Of a DNA stretch of 6,975 nucleotides, positions 1-5,618 are shown piece by piece. Where the stretch lies: NCBI GenBank assembly GCA_028699365.1, contig JAQVUQ010000143.1, positions 1 through 6,975 on the forward strand, given 5' to 3'. How positions within the stretch are numbered: position 1 is the stretch's first letter; each line of letters begins with the position of its first letter. A program made the position numbers and the translations under genes. Origin of the DNA: a bacterium (GTDB taxonomy: Bacteria > UBP13 > UBA5359). Under the pieces are notes generated by a model. It was not told the DNA's origin, made no database searches, and worked only from the letters and a program-made list of their open reading frames with translations.

Positions 1-33
1 CTTACCGGTGGCCTTAAGCTGCCGGGAATGTAG
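1..33 (+). CDS. C-terminal end of YbaB/EbfC nucleoid-associated protein (partial, 5' end outside window)
   Basis: Frame 1 opens at the window edge and reads LTGGLKLPGM before a TAG stop at 31-33. Members of the YbaB/EbfC DNA-binding family typically end in a short glycine-rich tail of this kind, with TGG followed by a hydrophobic residue, PG and one or two final residues. In many bacteria the gene lies directly upstream of recR, as here. Only ten codons are visible, so the call rests on this tail pattern plus the recR neighbour. The protein is a small dimer that binds DNA and is co-expressed with RecR and often DnaX. The family assignment is inference; that a reading frame ends here is plausible but not provable from ten codons. 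Confidence 0.6.
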   Translation, partial: LTGGLKLPGM

Positions 34-35
34 AG

Positions 36-67
36 AGCAATTTAGCTGTTCAGCAATTTAGCTGTTT
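36..67. repeat. Two-copy 16-bp tandem direct repeat between ybaB and recR
   Basis: The unit agcaatttagctgttc (36-51) is followed at once by agcaatttagctgttt (52-67), identical at 15 of 16 bases. It starts three bases after the ybaB stop and is clearly more AT-rich than the coding DNA around it. No coding role is seen. It could be a short intergenic repeat, a double protein-binding site, or half of a larger folded element, because a degenerate inverted copy lies at 111-142. Confidence 0.85.
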
Positions 68-142
68 AGTAGAACGAGGGCGTAGAGGCTTTATAAACTG
101 CCTGTATATCACTAAAAGGCTAAACACCTAAAAAGCTAACAG
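39..142. repeat. Imperfect inverted repeat (arms 39-70 and 111-142) flanking a 40-base loop
   Basis: The reverse complement of 39-70 aligns without gaps to 111-142 at 22 of 32 positions. The best block is actaaa followed two bases later by gctaaa, and the GCTAA core recurs with the 16-base spacing of the tandem repeat. In RNA the arms could form a long interrupted stem in the ybaB-recR spacer, ending 24 bases before the recR start and leaving the recR ribosome binding site (about 152-161) free. The loop at 71-110 shows no convincing gene or promoter. Whether this is a degenerate repeat element or a working RNA structure cannot be told from one sequence. Confidence 0.5.
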
Positions 143-166
143 ACTTACAATGGAGCTGAGGAACTA

Positions 167-766
167 ATGCGTGCATTTGCCAAACCGCTGGCAAGGCTGA
201 TCGAAGAACTGACAAAAATGCCTGGTGTGGGGCCTAAGACCGGGCAGCGTCTGGCTTATTACATATTGCAGACGTCCAGGGAGAGTGCTGTTAAACTGGC
301 CGATGCCATCCTGGAGGTCAAGGACAAGATACGCACCTGTTCCGTATGCAACAACTTTACGGATAAGGATCCGTGCGATATCTGCACCGATCTTTCCCGT
401 GATGCGAGCATGCTGGCCGTGGTCGCTGAGCCCAGGGACGTGGCGGCCATGGAGCGGTCAGGGGAATTCAAAGGTGTTTATCACGTTCTGCAGGGACTTA
501 TCGCGCCGATGGAGGGGATAGGTCCTGAGGAACTGAAGATACGTGAGTTGCTGAACCGTATCGGAGAGGGCGTTGTCAAAGAGGTGATCATTGCCACCAA
601 TCCCAATGTAGAGGGAGAGGCTACGGCAATTTATCTGTCCAGACTGCTTAAGCCTATGGGCGTGAAGGTATCCAGAATAGCTTCCGGTATACCTTTCGGC
701 GGAGATCTGGATTACGCCGACGAGATCACCATCAACAGAGCTATCGAGGGCCGTAGAGAGCTTTAG
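167..766 (+). CDS. recR: Recombination mediator protein RecR
   Basis: RecR works with RecO (and RecF) to load RecA onto SSB-coated single-stranded gaps during recombinational repair in the cytoplasm. The 199-residue product has the family's usual length and full domain order. A helix-hairpin-helix with MPGVGPKTGQRLA lies at residues 18-30. A C4 zinc finger follows (Cys58, Cys61, Cys70, Cys73; spacing CxxC-x8-CxxC). The Toprim domain spans about 81-175, with EPRD at 88-91, YHVLQG at 105-110 and NPNVEGEAT at 145-153. The C-terminal segment ASGIPFGGDLDYAD lies at 172-185. The ATG at 167 is preceded by purine-rich ggagctgagg (152-161), and the N-terminus aligns with normal RecR starts. The gene follows ybaB, a common pairing. 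A run of seven T lies just after the stop (774-780), but I see no good stem before it. All key residues are present. Confidence 0.97.
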   Translation: MRAFAKPLARLIEELTKMPGVGPKTGQRLAYYILQTSRESAVKLADAILEVKDKIRTCSVCNNFTDKDPCDICTDLSRDASMLAVVAEPRDVAAMERSGEFKGVYHVLQGLIAPMEGIGPEELKIRELLNRIGEGVVKEVIIATNPNVEGEATAIYLSRLLKPMGVKVSRIASGIPFGGDLDYADEITINRAIEGRREL

Positions 767-783
767 ACCGGGGTTTTTTTGTG

Positions 784-812
784 TTTACAAAATCAGTCAA
801 AAGGTCTATAAT
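784..812 (+). promoter_or_regulatory. Sigma70-type promoter for the por-pdx operon
   Basis: The -35 box TTTACA (784-789, five of six matches to TTGACA) is separated by exactly 17 bases from a perfect TATAAT -10 box (807-812). It lies in the recR-porC gap and points at porC. Transcription would start near 818-820, giving a 5' leader of about 145 nt before the porC start codon. This is the best promoter match I found in the window. It lies upstream of the leader hairpins, so the structured leader would be carried on the por transcript. Confidence 0.8.
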
Positions 813-839
813 TCTGTATGGTTTGCGATGTTACAATGT

Positions 840-951
840 CAACTGGCGCCGGTTCATGTAAGATCGGCGCTTTGTTTGTTGACAACCGTATGTGAAGGCG
901 GTTGATAGGGGCTGTCTCCGCTTGGAGGACGGCTTCTATACCGCTCAGTTG
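840..951 (+). promoter_or_regulatory. Candidate structured 5' leader (multibranch RNA) of the por-pdx operon
   Basis: Four mutually compatible helices can be drawn by eye. P1 is 840-845 with 946-951, six pairs. P2 is 846-854 with 862-870, nine pairs including two G-U, loop of seven. P3 is 883-888 with 899-904, six pairs. P4 is 911-919 with 924-933, nine pairs plus one bulged G at 928, loop gctt. P1 and P2 abut directly, and P1 ends one base before the aaaggggg ribosome binding site. A competing helix, 837-843 with 878-884 (seven pairs), would exclude P1 and fray P3. P2 is followed by tttgtttgtt (871-880), so it could also act as an attenuator or as the end of the recR transcript. I recognise no known riboswitch signature; the TPP switch motif CTGAGA is absent. 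Short helices arise by chance, so this is a candidate only. Confidence 0.4.
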
Positions 952-952
952 T

Positions 953-960
953 AAAGGGGG
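953..960 (+). promoter_or_regulatory. Ribosome binding site that decides the porC start
   Basis: The tract aaaggggg directly touches an ATG at 961, leaving no spacer, but stands six bases before a second in-frame ATG at 967. The second ATG is therefore the more likely start. An in-frame TAA at 952-954 rules out anything further upstream. Confidence 0.7.
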
Positions 961-966
961 ATGCAG

Positions 967-1545
967 ATGGGAGAACTAATTGAAATCCGCTGGCATGGGC
1001 GAGGCGGACAGGGCGCCAAGACGGCTGCTCTGCTTCTGGCCGATGCAGCATTGGGAGAGGGAAAGCACATACAGGCTTTTCCGGAGTACGGTCCTGAAAG
1101 GATGGGCGCTCCTGTTCAGGCTTTCAACCGTATAAGCGAAGAGCCCATACGGCTTCATTGCCAGGTCACCAACCCCAGCATAGTCGTGGTGCTTGATCCG
1201 ACTCTGGTGGGTTCGGTGAACGTAGTGGCTGGTCTGCCGGAGGACGGTATTATTCTGATCAATACCGCCGAAACACCGGCTGCCGTAAGAGAGCGCCTGT
1301 CAATCAAGGGACTCAAGGTCTTTACGGTGGACGCTTCCGGCATAGCCAAGGAGAAGATCGGGCGCGACGTGCCCAACACTCCGATGATGGGCGCGCTCAT
1401 CAAGGTGACCAATCTTCTTGATTTCACTAAGATGCTTGAAGACAACAAGAAGAAGCTGACCAAGAAGTTCAGAAACAAGCCTGAAGTTATCGCGGGTAAC
1501 CTTGAAGCCATTGAGACCGCCTACCGGGAGGTGAAGTCGGAATGA
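967..1545 (+). CDS. porC: Pyruvate:ferredoxin oxidoreductase, gamma subunit
   Basis: This is the gamma subunit of the four-subunit, CoA- and TPP-dependent 2-oxoacid:ferredoxin oxidoreductase, which oxidises pyruvate to acetyl-CoA and CO2 (or runs in reverse for CO2 fixation). From the ATG at 967 the product is 192 residues, normal for the subunit. It shows the family signature IRWHGRGGQGAKTAA at residues 7-21 and FPEYGPERMGAPVQAF at 38-53. Asn-rich and Pro-rich turns follow, as usual for the gamma domain (VTNPS, VPNTPMMGA). The tail carries a lysine-rich stretch (DNKKKLTKKF). An ATG at 961 would add two residues, but its spacing to the ribosome binding site is zero. The stop overlaps the next gene's start by four bases (ATGA), implying translational coupling. 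The substrate could be another 2-oxoacid, since the gamma fold is shared with Vor and Kor; the full gene set favours pyruvate. Confidence 0.93.
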   Translation: MGELIEIRWHGRGGQGAKTAALLLADAALGEGKHIQAFPEYGPERMGAPVQAFNRISEEPIRLHCQVTNPSIVVVLDPTLVGSVNVVAGLPEDGIILINTAETPAAVRERLSIKGLKVFTVDASGIAKEKIGRDVPNTPMMGALIKVTNLLDFTKMLEDNKKKLTKKFRNKPEVIAGNLEAIETAYREVKSE

Positions 1546-1841
1546 AAGAGAATATCAACAGTTGGAAGGATCTGCCTATAGGCGGTATAGTGGACGAGCC
1601 CGGAACAGCCATGGCTTACAAAACCGGTGACTGGCGTACGTTGAGGCCCATTCACAACAGCGAGAAGTGCATCAACTGTCTCGCCTGCTGGATATATTGT
1701 CCTGATTCCGCCATCATACTTAAAGATGGTAAGGTGGAGTCCATAGATCTTGAACATTGCAAGGGGTGTGGAATTTGCGCCCATGAGTGTCCGCCCAAGG
1801 TCAAGGCCATAGAGATGGTCGACGAAGCGGACTTTCGTTAA
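1542..1841 (+). CDS. porD: Pyruvate:ferredoxin oxidoreductase, delta subunit (2x[4Fe-4S] ferredoxin-like)
   Basis: This subunit carries electrons from the catalytic centre towards soluble ferredoxin. The 99-residue protein has two textbook [4Fe-4S] motifs: Cys43-x2-Cys46-x2-Cys49-x3-Cys53-Pro and Cys73-x2-Cys76-x2-Cys79-x3-Cys83-Pro. All eight cysteines are intact. The roughly 40 residues before the first motif, including DEPGTAMAYKTGDWRTLRP, form the N-terminal arm characteristic of Por/Vor delta subunits and distinguish it from a free ferredoxin. A strong ribosome binding site, gggaggtga (1526-1534), lies inside the end of porC, and the start overlaps the porC stop. Order gamma-delta-alpha-beta is the standard arrangement for this enzyme in many anaerobes. 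Confidence 0.95.
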   Translation: MKENINSWKDLPIGGIVDEPGTAMAYKTGDWRTLRPIHNSEKCINCLACWIYCPDSAIILKDGKVESIDLEHCKGCGICAHECPPKVKAIEMVDEADFR

Positions 1842-1865
1842 GGAGTAAAGGGAGGTAAGAAGGAA

Positions 1866-3050
1866 ATGGGAAAAACCCGAGTGGCAAGAACGGGTAACGA
1901 GGCTATGGCCGAGGCCATCCGCCAGATAAACCCCGATGTAGTAGCCGCCTATCCCATTACCCCGGCAACGGAGGTAATGCAGATATTCGCCACCTATGTG
2001 GCCGACGGATTAGTAGATACCGAGCTTGTGCCGACCGAAAGCGAGCACTCCGCCATGAGCGCCGCTATCGGAGCGCAGGTTGCCGGTGCCAGAACAATGA
2101 CCGCCACGTCCTCTCAGGGATTGGCGCTCATGTATGAGATGCTGTATATTGCTGCGGGACTCAGACTGCCGCTGATAATGGCTGAGGTCAACAGGGCTCT
2201 CAGCGCACCTATCAACATTCACTGCGATCACGGTGACACCATGGGCGGGCGTGACGCCGGGTGGATACAGATATTCTCGGAGAACTCACAGGAGGCTTAC
2301 GATAACCTGATTCAGGCAGTCCGTATAGCCGAGCACAGTGACGTGCTGCTGCCGATCATGGTTACCACGGACGGCTTCATTATCAGCCATGCCATGGAAG
2401 ACATAGACATATACAGCGATGGAGAGGTGCGTGATTTCATCGGCACCTACAAGCCGCTGCAACCGGCGCTCGATTACAAAAAGCCCATAACCGTGGGCTC
2501 CATCGACTTTGTCGATTATTACTTCGAGCATCGTCGTGCCCTGGCACAGGCCATGTCCAACGCCAAGAACGCCATCCTTGAGGTGGGACGCGAGTTCGGG
2601 AGCAAATTCGGACAGGAATACGGCTTCTACGAAGCTTACAAGCTGGATGATGCCGAGGTGGCTATGGTCTGCCTGGGATCCACAGCCGGAACCGGCAAGG
2701 ACGCCGTCGACAACCTGCGCAAGCGGGGCATCAAGGCCGGCCTGCTGAAGGTTCGTGTCTTCCGGCCCTTCCCGGCCGAAGAGCTGGCTGCAAGGCTGAA
2801 AGACGTTCCGCAGATATGCGTGCTGGACCGCTCCGATGCGCTGGCCGCTACCGGCGGCCCGTTGTACGCCGAATTGCTGGCAGCCATGTTTGAAGATAGA
2901 GCCGATCATACGGTCATCAATCGTATTTACGGCCTCGGTGGAAGAGATATAAAGGTCGGGGAGATAGAGGAACTTCTGTCGTCTCAGGTGTCGGCTGCGG
3001 CCGGCGGCAAGAGCATCGACAGGATAGGCTATCTCGGCGTGAGAGAGTAA
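1866..3050 (+). CDS. porA: Pyruvate:ferredoxin oxidoreductase, alpha subunit
   Basis: The alpha subunit supplies the pyrimidine-binding half of the TPP site and pairs with PorB. It is 394 residues, the usual length. Domain I has AAYPITPATEV (27-37), the substrate/TPP-side motif, followed by PTESEHSAMSAAIGA (56-70) and TSSQGL (81-86). The acidic residues Glu58 and Glu60 lie where the family's cofactor-activating glutamate is found. A domain II region follows, with VRVFRPFP at 297-304 and the conserved GLGGRD at 356-361 near the C-terminus. Purine-rich gggaggtaag and aagga stretches (1850-1864) precede the ATG, and the gap after porD is 24 bases. Vor alpha subunits share this fold, so pyruvate as substrate is likely but not proven. 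Confidence 0.95.
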   Translation: MGKTRVARTGNEAMAEAIRQINPDVVAAYPITPATEVMQIFATYVADGLVDTELVPTESEHSAMSAAIGAQVAGARTMTATSSQGLALMYEMLYIAAGLRLPLIMAEVNRALSAPINIHCDHGDTMGGRDAGWIQIFSENSQEAYDNLIQAVRIAEHSDVLLPIMVTTDGFIISHAMEDIDIYSDGEVRDFIGTYKPLQPALDYKKPITVGSIDFVDYYFEHRRALAQAMSNAKNAILEVGREFGSKFGQEYGFYEAYKLDDAEVAMVCLGSTAGTGKDAVDNLRKRGIKAGLLKVRVFRPFPAEELAARLKDVPQICVLDRSDALAATGGPLYAELLAAMFEDRADHTVINRIYGLGGRDIKVGEIEELLSSQVSAAAGGKSIDRIGYLGVRE

Positions 3051-3062
3051 GGAGGAGAGCAA

Positions 3063-3986
3063 ATGTCCAATCTGAAACAACTGGCAACCAGACAGGCGCC
3101 GTTGTGCGGCGGCCACAGAGCCTGCGCAGGGTGTAGCGCGCCGGACGTGGTCAGGCAGGTCCTTATGGCCTCTGCCGATCCCGTTGTGGTGGGCTCCGCC
3201 ACCGGCTGTCTGGAAGTGTCCACTACCATATTCCCGTATTCCGCCTGGAACGTACCTTTCGTTCACAGTGCCTTCGAGAACGCGGGAGCAAGTGTGAGCG
3301 GCATGGAGGCAGCCTATAAATCCCTGAAAAAGCAGGGCAAAATAGGCGACGAGAAGATTAACTTCGTGGCTTTCGGCGGCGATGGAGGCACCTATGATAT
3401 AGGCTTCCAGTCCCTGTCCGGCGCCATGGAGCGCGGCCATAACATGATGTACGTATGTTATGACAACGGCGCTTATATGAACACGGGTATCCAAAGATCC
3501 AGTGCCACCCCCAGGGGGGCAATGACCACTACCAGTCCGGTAGGCAAGGTGATCCAGGGCAAGCAGCAGCAGCGCAAGGATCTGACCGCCTGCATGGTTG
3601 CTCATGAAATACCTTATGTGGCACAGACCACCCCGGCGCACTGGCGTGACCTCAATGCCAAGGTGGAGTATGCCTTCAGCATCGAAGGACCCAAGTTCAT
3701 GAACGTCCTGGCTCCGTGCCGTCTTGGCTGGGGTTATCCGATGGAACTGACCATGGACATGTGCCGCCTGGCGGCGGATACCTGCTTCTGGCCGTTGTAT
3801 GAAGTTGTCGAAGGTCAATACAAGTTGACCTACACACCCAAGGAGAAGAAGCCGGTTGAGGACTTTCTCAAGCCGCAGACGCGCTTCCGCCACCTTTTCC
3901 GGCCTGAGAACGAGCATGTTATTGCTGAGATACAGCAGGAAGTAGACAGAAAGTGGGAGCGTCTGCAGAAGCTCTGCACGCTTTAA
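3063..3986 (+). CDS. porB: Pyruvate:ferredoxin oxidoreductase, beta subunit (TPP-binding)
   Basis: The beta subunit binds the TPP diphosphate and the [4Fe-4S] cluster next to it. The 307-residue protein has GHRACAGC at 17-24 (Cys21, Cys24), ATGC with Cys49, and a fourth candidate ligand, Cys219, in [10 protein letters not shown]; this is the family's four-cysteine cluster pattern. The TPP/Mg motif starts at [20 protein letters not shown] (105-124) and ends at [13 protein letters not shown] (134-146). Residues about 240-307 form a C-terminal extension, basic and then rich in charged residues ([20 protein letters not shown]), typical of the longer beta subunits. The ATG follows ggaggag (3051-3057), 12 bases after the porA stop. 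Only 25 bases separate its stop from pdxS, with no visible terminator between them, so one transcript probably covers both. Confidence 0.95.
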   Translation: MSNLKQLATRQAPLCGGHRACAGCSAPDVVRQVLMASADPVVVGSATGCLEVSTTIFPYSAWNVPFVHSAFENAGASVSGMEAAYKSLKKQGKIGDEKINFVAFGGDGGTYDIGFQSLSGAMERGHNMMYVCYDNGAYMNTGIQRSSATPRGAMTTTSPVGKVIQGKQQQRKDLTACMVAHEIPYVAQTTPAHWRDLNAKVEYAFSIEGPKFMNVLAPCRLGWGYPMELTMDMCRLAADTCFWPLYEVVEGQYKLTYTPKEKKPVEDFLKPQTRFRHLFRPENEHVIAEIQQEVDRKWERLQKLCTL

Positions 3987-4000
3987 ACATGGGTGGAAAT

Positions 4001-4005
4001 GGGGG
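4001..4005 (+). promoter_or_regulatory. Ribosome binding site that decides the pdxS start
   Basis: A run of five G touches an ATG at 4006 but lies six bases before the next in-frame ATG at 4012. This is the same geometry as at porC. Starting at 4012 also puts the catalytic residues at Asp24, Lys81 and Lys149, matching the standard numbering of Bacillus PdxS. Confidence 0.7.
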
Positions 4006-4011
4006 ATGGTA

Positions 4012-4896
4012 ATGGAAGAGAGATCTACCTGGAGAACAAAAATCGGTCTGGCGGAGATGCTTAAGGGCGGCGTCATCATGGACGTCACCACTGCCGAACA
4101 GGCCAAAATAGCCGAAGACGCCGGTGCGGTCGCGGTCATGGCGCTGGAGCGGGTTCCGGCCGATATCCGCGCTCAGGGCGGGATCGCCAGAATGGCGGAT
4201 CCGCTGAAGATCAAAGAGATCATGAACGTGGCAACCATACCGGTTATGGCCAAAGCCCGCATAGGACATTTTGTCGAAGCTCAGTTGCTGGAATCGCTGG
4301 GTGTCGATTACATCGACGAAAGCGAAGTGCTGACTCCGGCCGACGAGGCGTTTCATATCGACAAATTGAAATTCAAAGTGCCTTTTGTCTGCGGATGTCG
4401 CGATCTGGGTGAGGCTCTGCGCCGCATAGGCGAGGGCGCTGCCATGATACGCACCAAGGGCGAGCCGGGAACCGGCAACATAGTGGAGGCCGTTCGTCAC
4501 ATGAGATCCGTCATGGCTGATATCAGGCGCATTCAGAATATGCCTGATGAAGAGCTGATGGCTGAGGCCAAAAACCTGGGAGCGCCTTACGATCTGGTGC
4601 TGGAGGTAAAGAAGCTGGGCAAGTTGCCCGTGCCTAATTTTGCCGCCGGCGGCATCGCTACTCCGGCTGACGCCGCTCTGATGATGCAGCTCGGCGCTGA
4701 GGCGATATTCGTGGGATCGGGCATATTCAAGTCCGATAATCCGCCGCTCAGAGCCAAGGCTATTGTGGATTCCGCCACTCATTTCGATGATCCCGACGTT
4801 ATCGCCAGGGCATCGGAAGGCATAGGCGAGGCCATGGCAGGTCTGGATATCTGCAAAATACCCGAAGAGGAGCTGCTGGCCAGACGAGGCTGGTAG
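4012..4896 (+). CDS. pdxS: Pyridoxal 5'-phosphate synthase, PdxS (Pdx1) lyase subunit
   Basis: PdxS condenses ribose 5-phosphate, glyceraldehyde 3-phosphate and ammonia from PdxT into PLP, as a dodecamer of (beta/alpha)8 barrels. From the ATG at 4012 the protein is 294 residues, the standard family length. The N-terminus [20 protein letters not shown] is diagnostic. Asp24 and Lys81 (in [10 protein letters not shown]) fit the first Schiff-base site, and Lys149 (in [11 protein letters not shown]) is the second catalytic lysine. Phosphate-binding loops lie at AAGGIATP (211-218) and FVGSGIF (233-239). The C-terminal tail is present. The gene sits between porB and pdxT. PLP synthase next to pdxT is the rule; its coupling to a por operon is less usual and may simply reflect shared expression. 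Confidence 0.97.
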   Translation: MEERSTWRTKIGLAEMLKGGVIMDVTTAEQAKIAEDAGAVAVMALERVPADIRAQGGIARMADPLKIKEIMNVATIPVMAKARIGHFVEAQLLESLGVDYIDESEVLTPADEAFHIDKLKFKVPFVCGCRDLGEALRRIGEGAAMIRTKGEPGTGNIVEAVRHMRSVMADIRRIQNMPDEELMAEAKNLGAPYDLVLEVKKLGKLPVPNFAAGGIATPADAALMMQLGAEAIFVGSGIFKSDNPPLRAKAIVDSATHFDDPDVIARASEGIGEAMAGLDICKIPEEELLARRGW

Positions 4897-4909
4897 ATTG
4901 TTGGACGAG

Positions 4910-5512
4910 ATGAAGATAGGAGTTCTGGCACTTCAGGGTGCCGTCGAGCCTCATATGAAGGCGATAGCGGGTTGCGGCTATGAGCCTGTGGCCGTCAAGA
5001 CTGCCGAGCGTCTGGACCAGGTCAAAGGGTTGATAATACCCGGCGGCGAGAGCACGACCGTAGGCAAGCTGCTCGAACGTTTCGGCCTGGACACGCTTAT
5101 TAAGGAACGCGTAGCCGTGGGGATGCCTTTATACGGCACCTGTACCGGCATGATACTGATGGCCGCCGAGATAGTCGGCAGTACACAGCATCGGCTGGGA
5201 CTGATGGCTACAACCGTCAAACGCAATGCCTTCGGACGCCAGGTGGATTCGTTCGAGACGGACCTGGACATCTGCGGTATAGAGGGTGGACCTTTCCGAG
5301 CCATCTTCATCAGGGCGCCCTACTTCGAAGCGCTGGGCTCCGGAGTCGAGGCTATGGCCGAGGTGCACGGCAGGGTGGTAATGGCCAGACAGGGAAACAT
5401 GCTGGCATCCGCTTTTCATCCTGAGCTTACGGATGATTTGAGGGTGCATCGCTATTTTGCCGCCATGGTGGAGGAATCGCTTGGCGAAGGTGCAAAGGCA
5501 CAGAGGCACTAA
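4910..5512 (+). CDS. pdxT: Pyridoxal 5'-phosphate synthase, PdxT (Pdx2) glutaminase subunit
   Basis: PdxT is the class I glutamine amidotransferase that docks on PdxS and feeds it ammonia from glutamine. From the ATG at 4910 it has 200 residues, near the usual 190-200. The catalytic triad is intact: Cys78 in YGTCTGM, and His170 and Glu172 in FHPEL. The oxyanion loop is PGGEST at 44-49, and the N-terminus MKIGVLALQGA is the family's own start. In-frame TTG codons at 4898 and 4901 could add three or four residues, and gagg at 4886-4889 is spaced for the first of them, so the start is not certain. The nucleophile elbow reads GTCTG where GTCAG is more common. The gene follows the pdxS stop by 13 bases and ends the operon before a strong terminator. 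Confidence 0.95.
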   Translation: MKIGVLALQGAVEPHMKAIAGCGYEPVAVKTAERLDQVKGLIIPGGESTTVGKLLERFGLDTLIKERVAVGMPLYGTCTGMILMAAEIVGSTQHRLGLMATTVKRNAFGRQVDSFETDLDICGIEGGPFRAIFIRAPYFEALGSGVEAMAEVHGRVVMARQGNMLASAFHPELTDDLRVHRYFAAMVEESLGEGAKAQRH

Positions 5513-5545
5513 GGTGTTTGGTGCGTTTGTATGTCAGGTAAAACT

Positions 5546-5578
5546 AAAAAGGCCGGTTGCCTGCAACCGGCCTTTTTT
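5546..5578 (+). terminator. Strong intrinsic terminator after pdxT
   Basis: A GC-rich stem, ggccggttg (5551-5559) with caaccggcc (5564-5572), closes a four-base loop cctg. It is preceded by aaaaa (5546-5550) and followed by tttttt (5573-5578). Stem and tail are perfect, and the A run would let it work in both directions. It separates the por-pdx operon from yggS. Confidence 0.95.
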
Positions 5579-5602
5579 AATGAAGGAAATGAGGCTGTCC
5601 TG

Positions 5603-5608
5603 TAGAAT
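5603..5608 (+). promoter_or_regulatory. Possible -10 box for yggS
   Basis: TAGAAT matches the -10 consensus at five of six positions and lies 10 bases before the yggS ATG. The 17-base-spaced -35 position (5580-5585, atgaag) is poor, matching at three of six. If used, transcription would begin about four bases before the ATG, which fits the lack of a ribosome binding site. A promoter is expected here because a strong terminator lies just upstream. Confidence 0.35.
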
Positions 5609-5618
5609 AGAATAGTAT

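Noticed and set aside
767-780. T-run after recR as an intrinsic terminator
   Set aside because: Seven T follow gggg, but I could not find a complementary stem immediately upstream; the 846-870 hairpin is a better candidate if recR transcription ends here.
879-907. TTGACA at 879-884 as a second -35 box for porC
   Set aside because: The sequence 16-18 bases downstream (around 901-908) matches the -10 consensus at only about two positions, and TTGACA is part of a likely RNA helix.
818-966. TPP riboswitch in the por leader
   Set aside because: Por needs TPP, so I looked for the conserved CTGAGA and the partner motif; neither is present.
3505-3520. Abutting C and G runs (accccc/agggggg) inside porB, possible hairpin or slippage site
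   Set aside because: The loop would be too small for a stable stem, the frame is intact on both sides, and it encodes the conserved region just after the TPP motif.
2286-4139. A 617-codon open frame on the minus strand opposite porA and porB
   Set aside because: It lies wholly opposite genes with complete conserved motifs, its translation resembles no protein family I know, and long antisense frames are a common by-product of codon bias. It has no promoter or ribosome binding site that I can see.
3919-4782. A 287-codon minus-strand frame opposite pdxS
   Set aside because: It overlaps intact pdxS and the porB end; its translation is low-information and rich in His, Ser and Arg, as expected of an antisense shadow.
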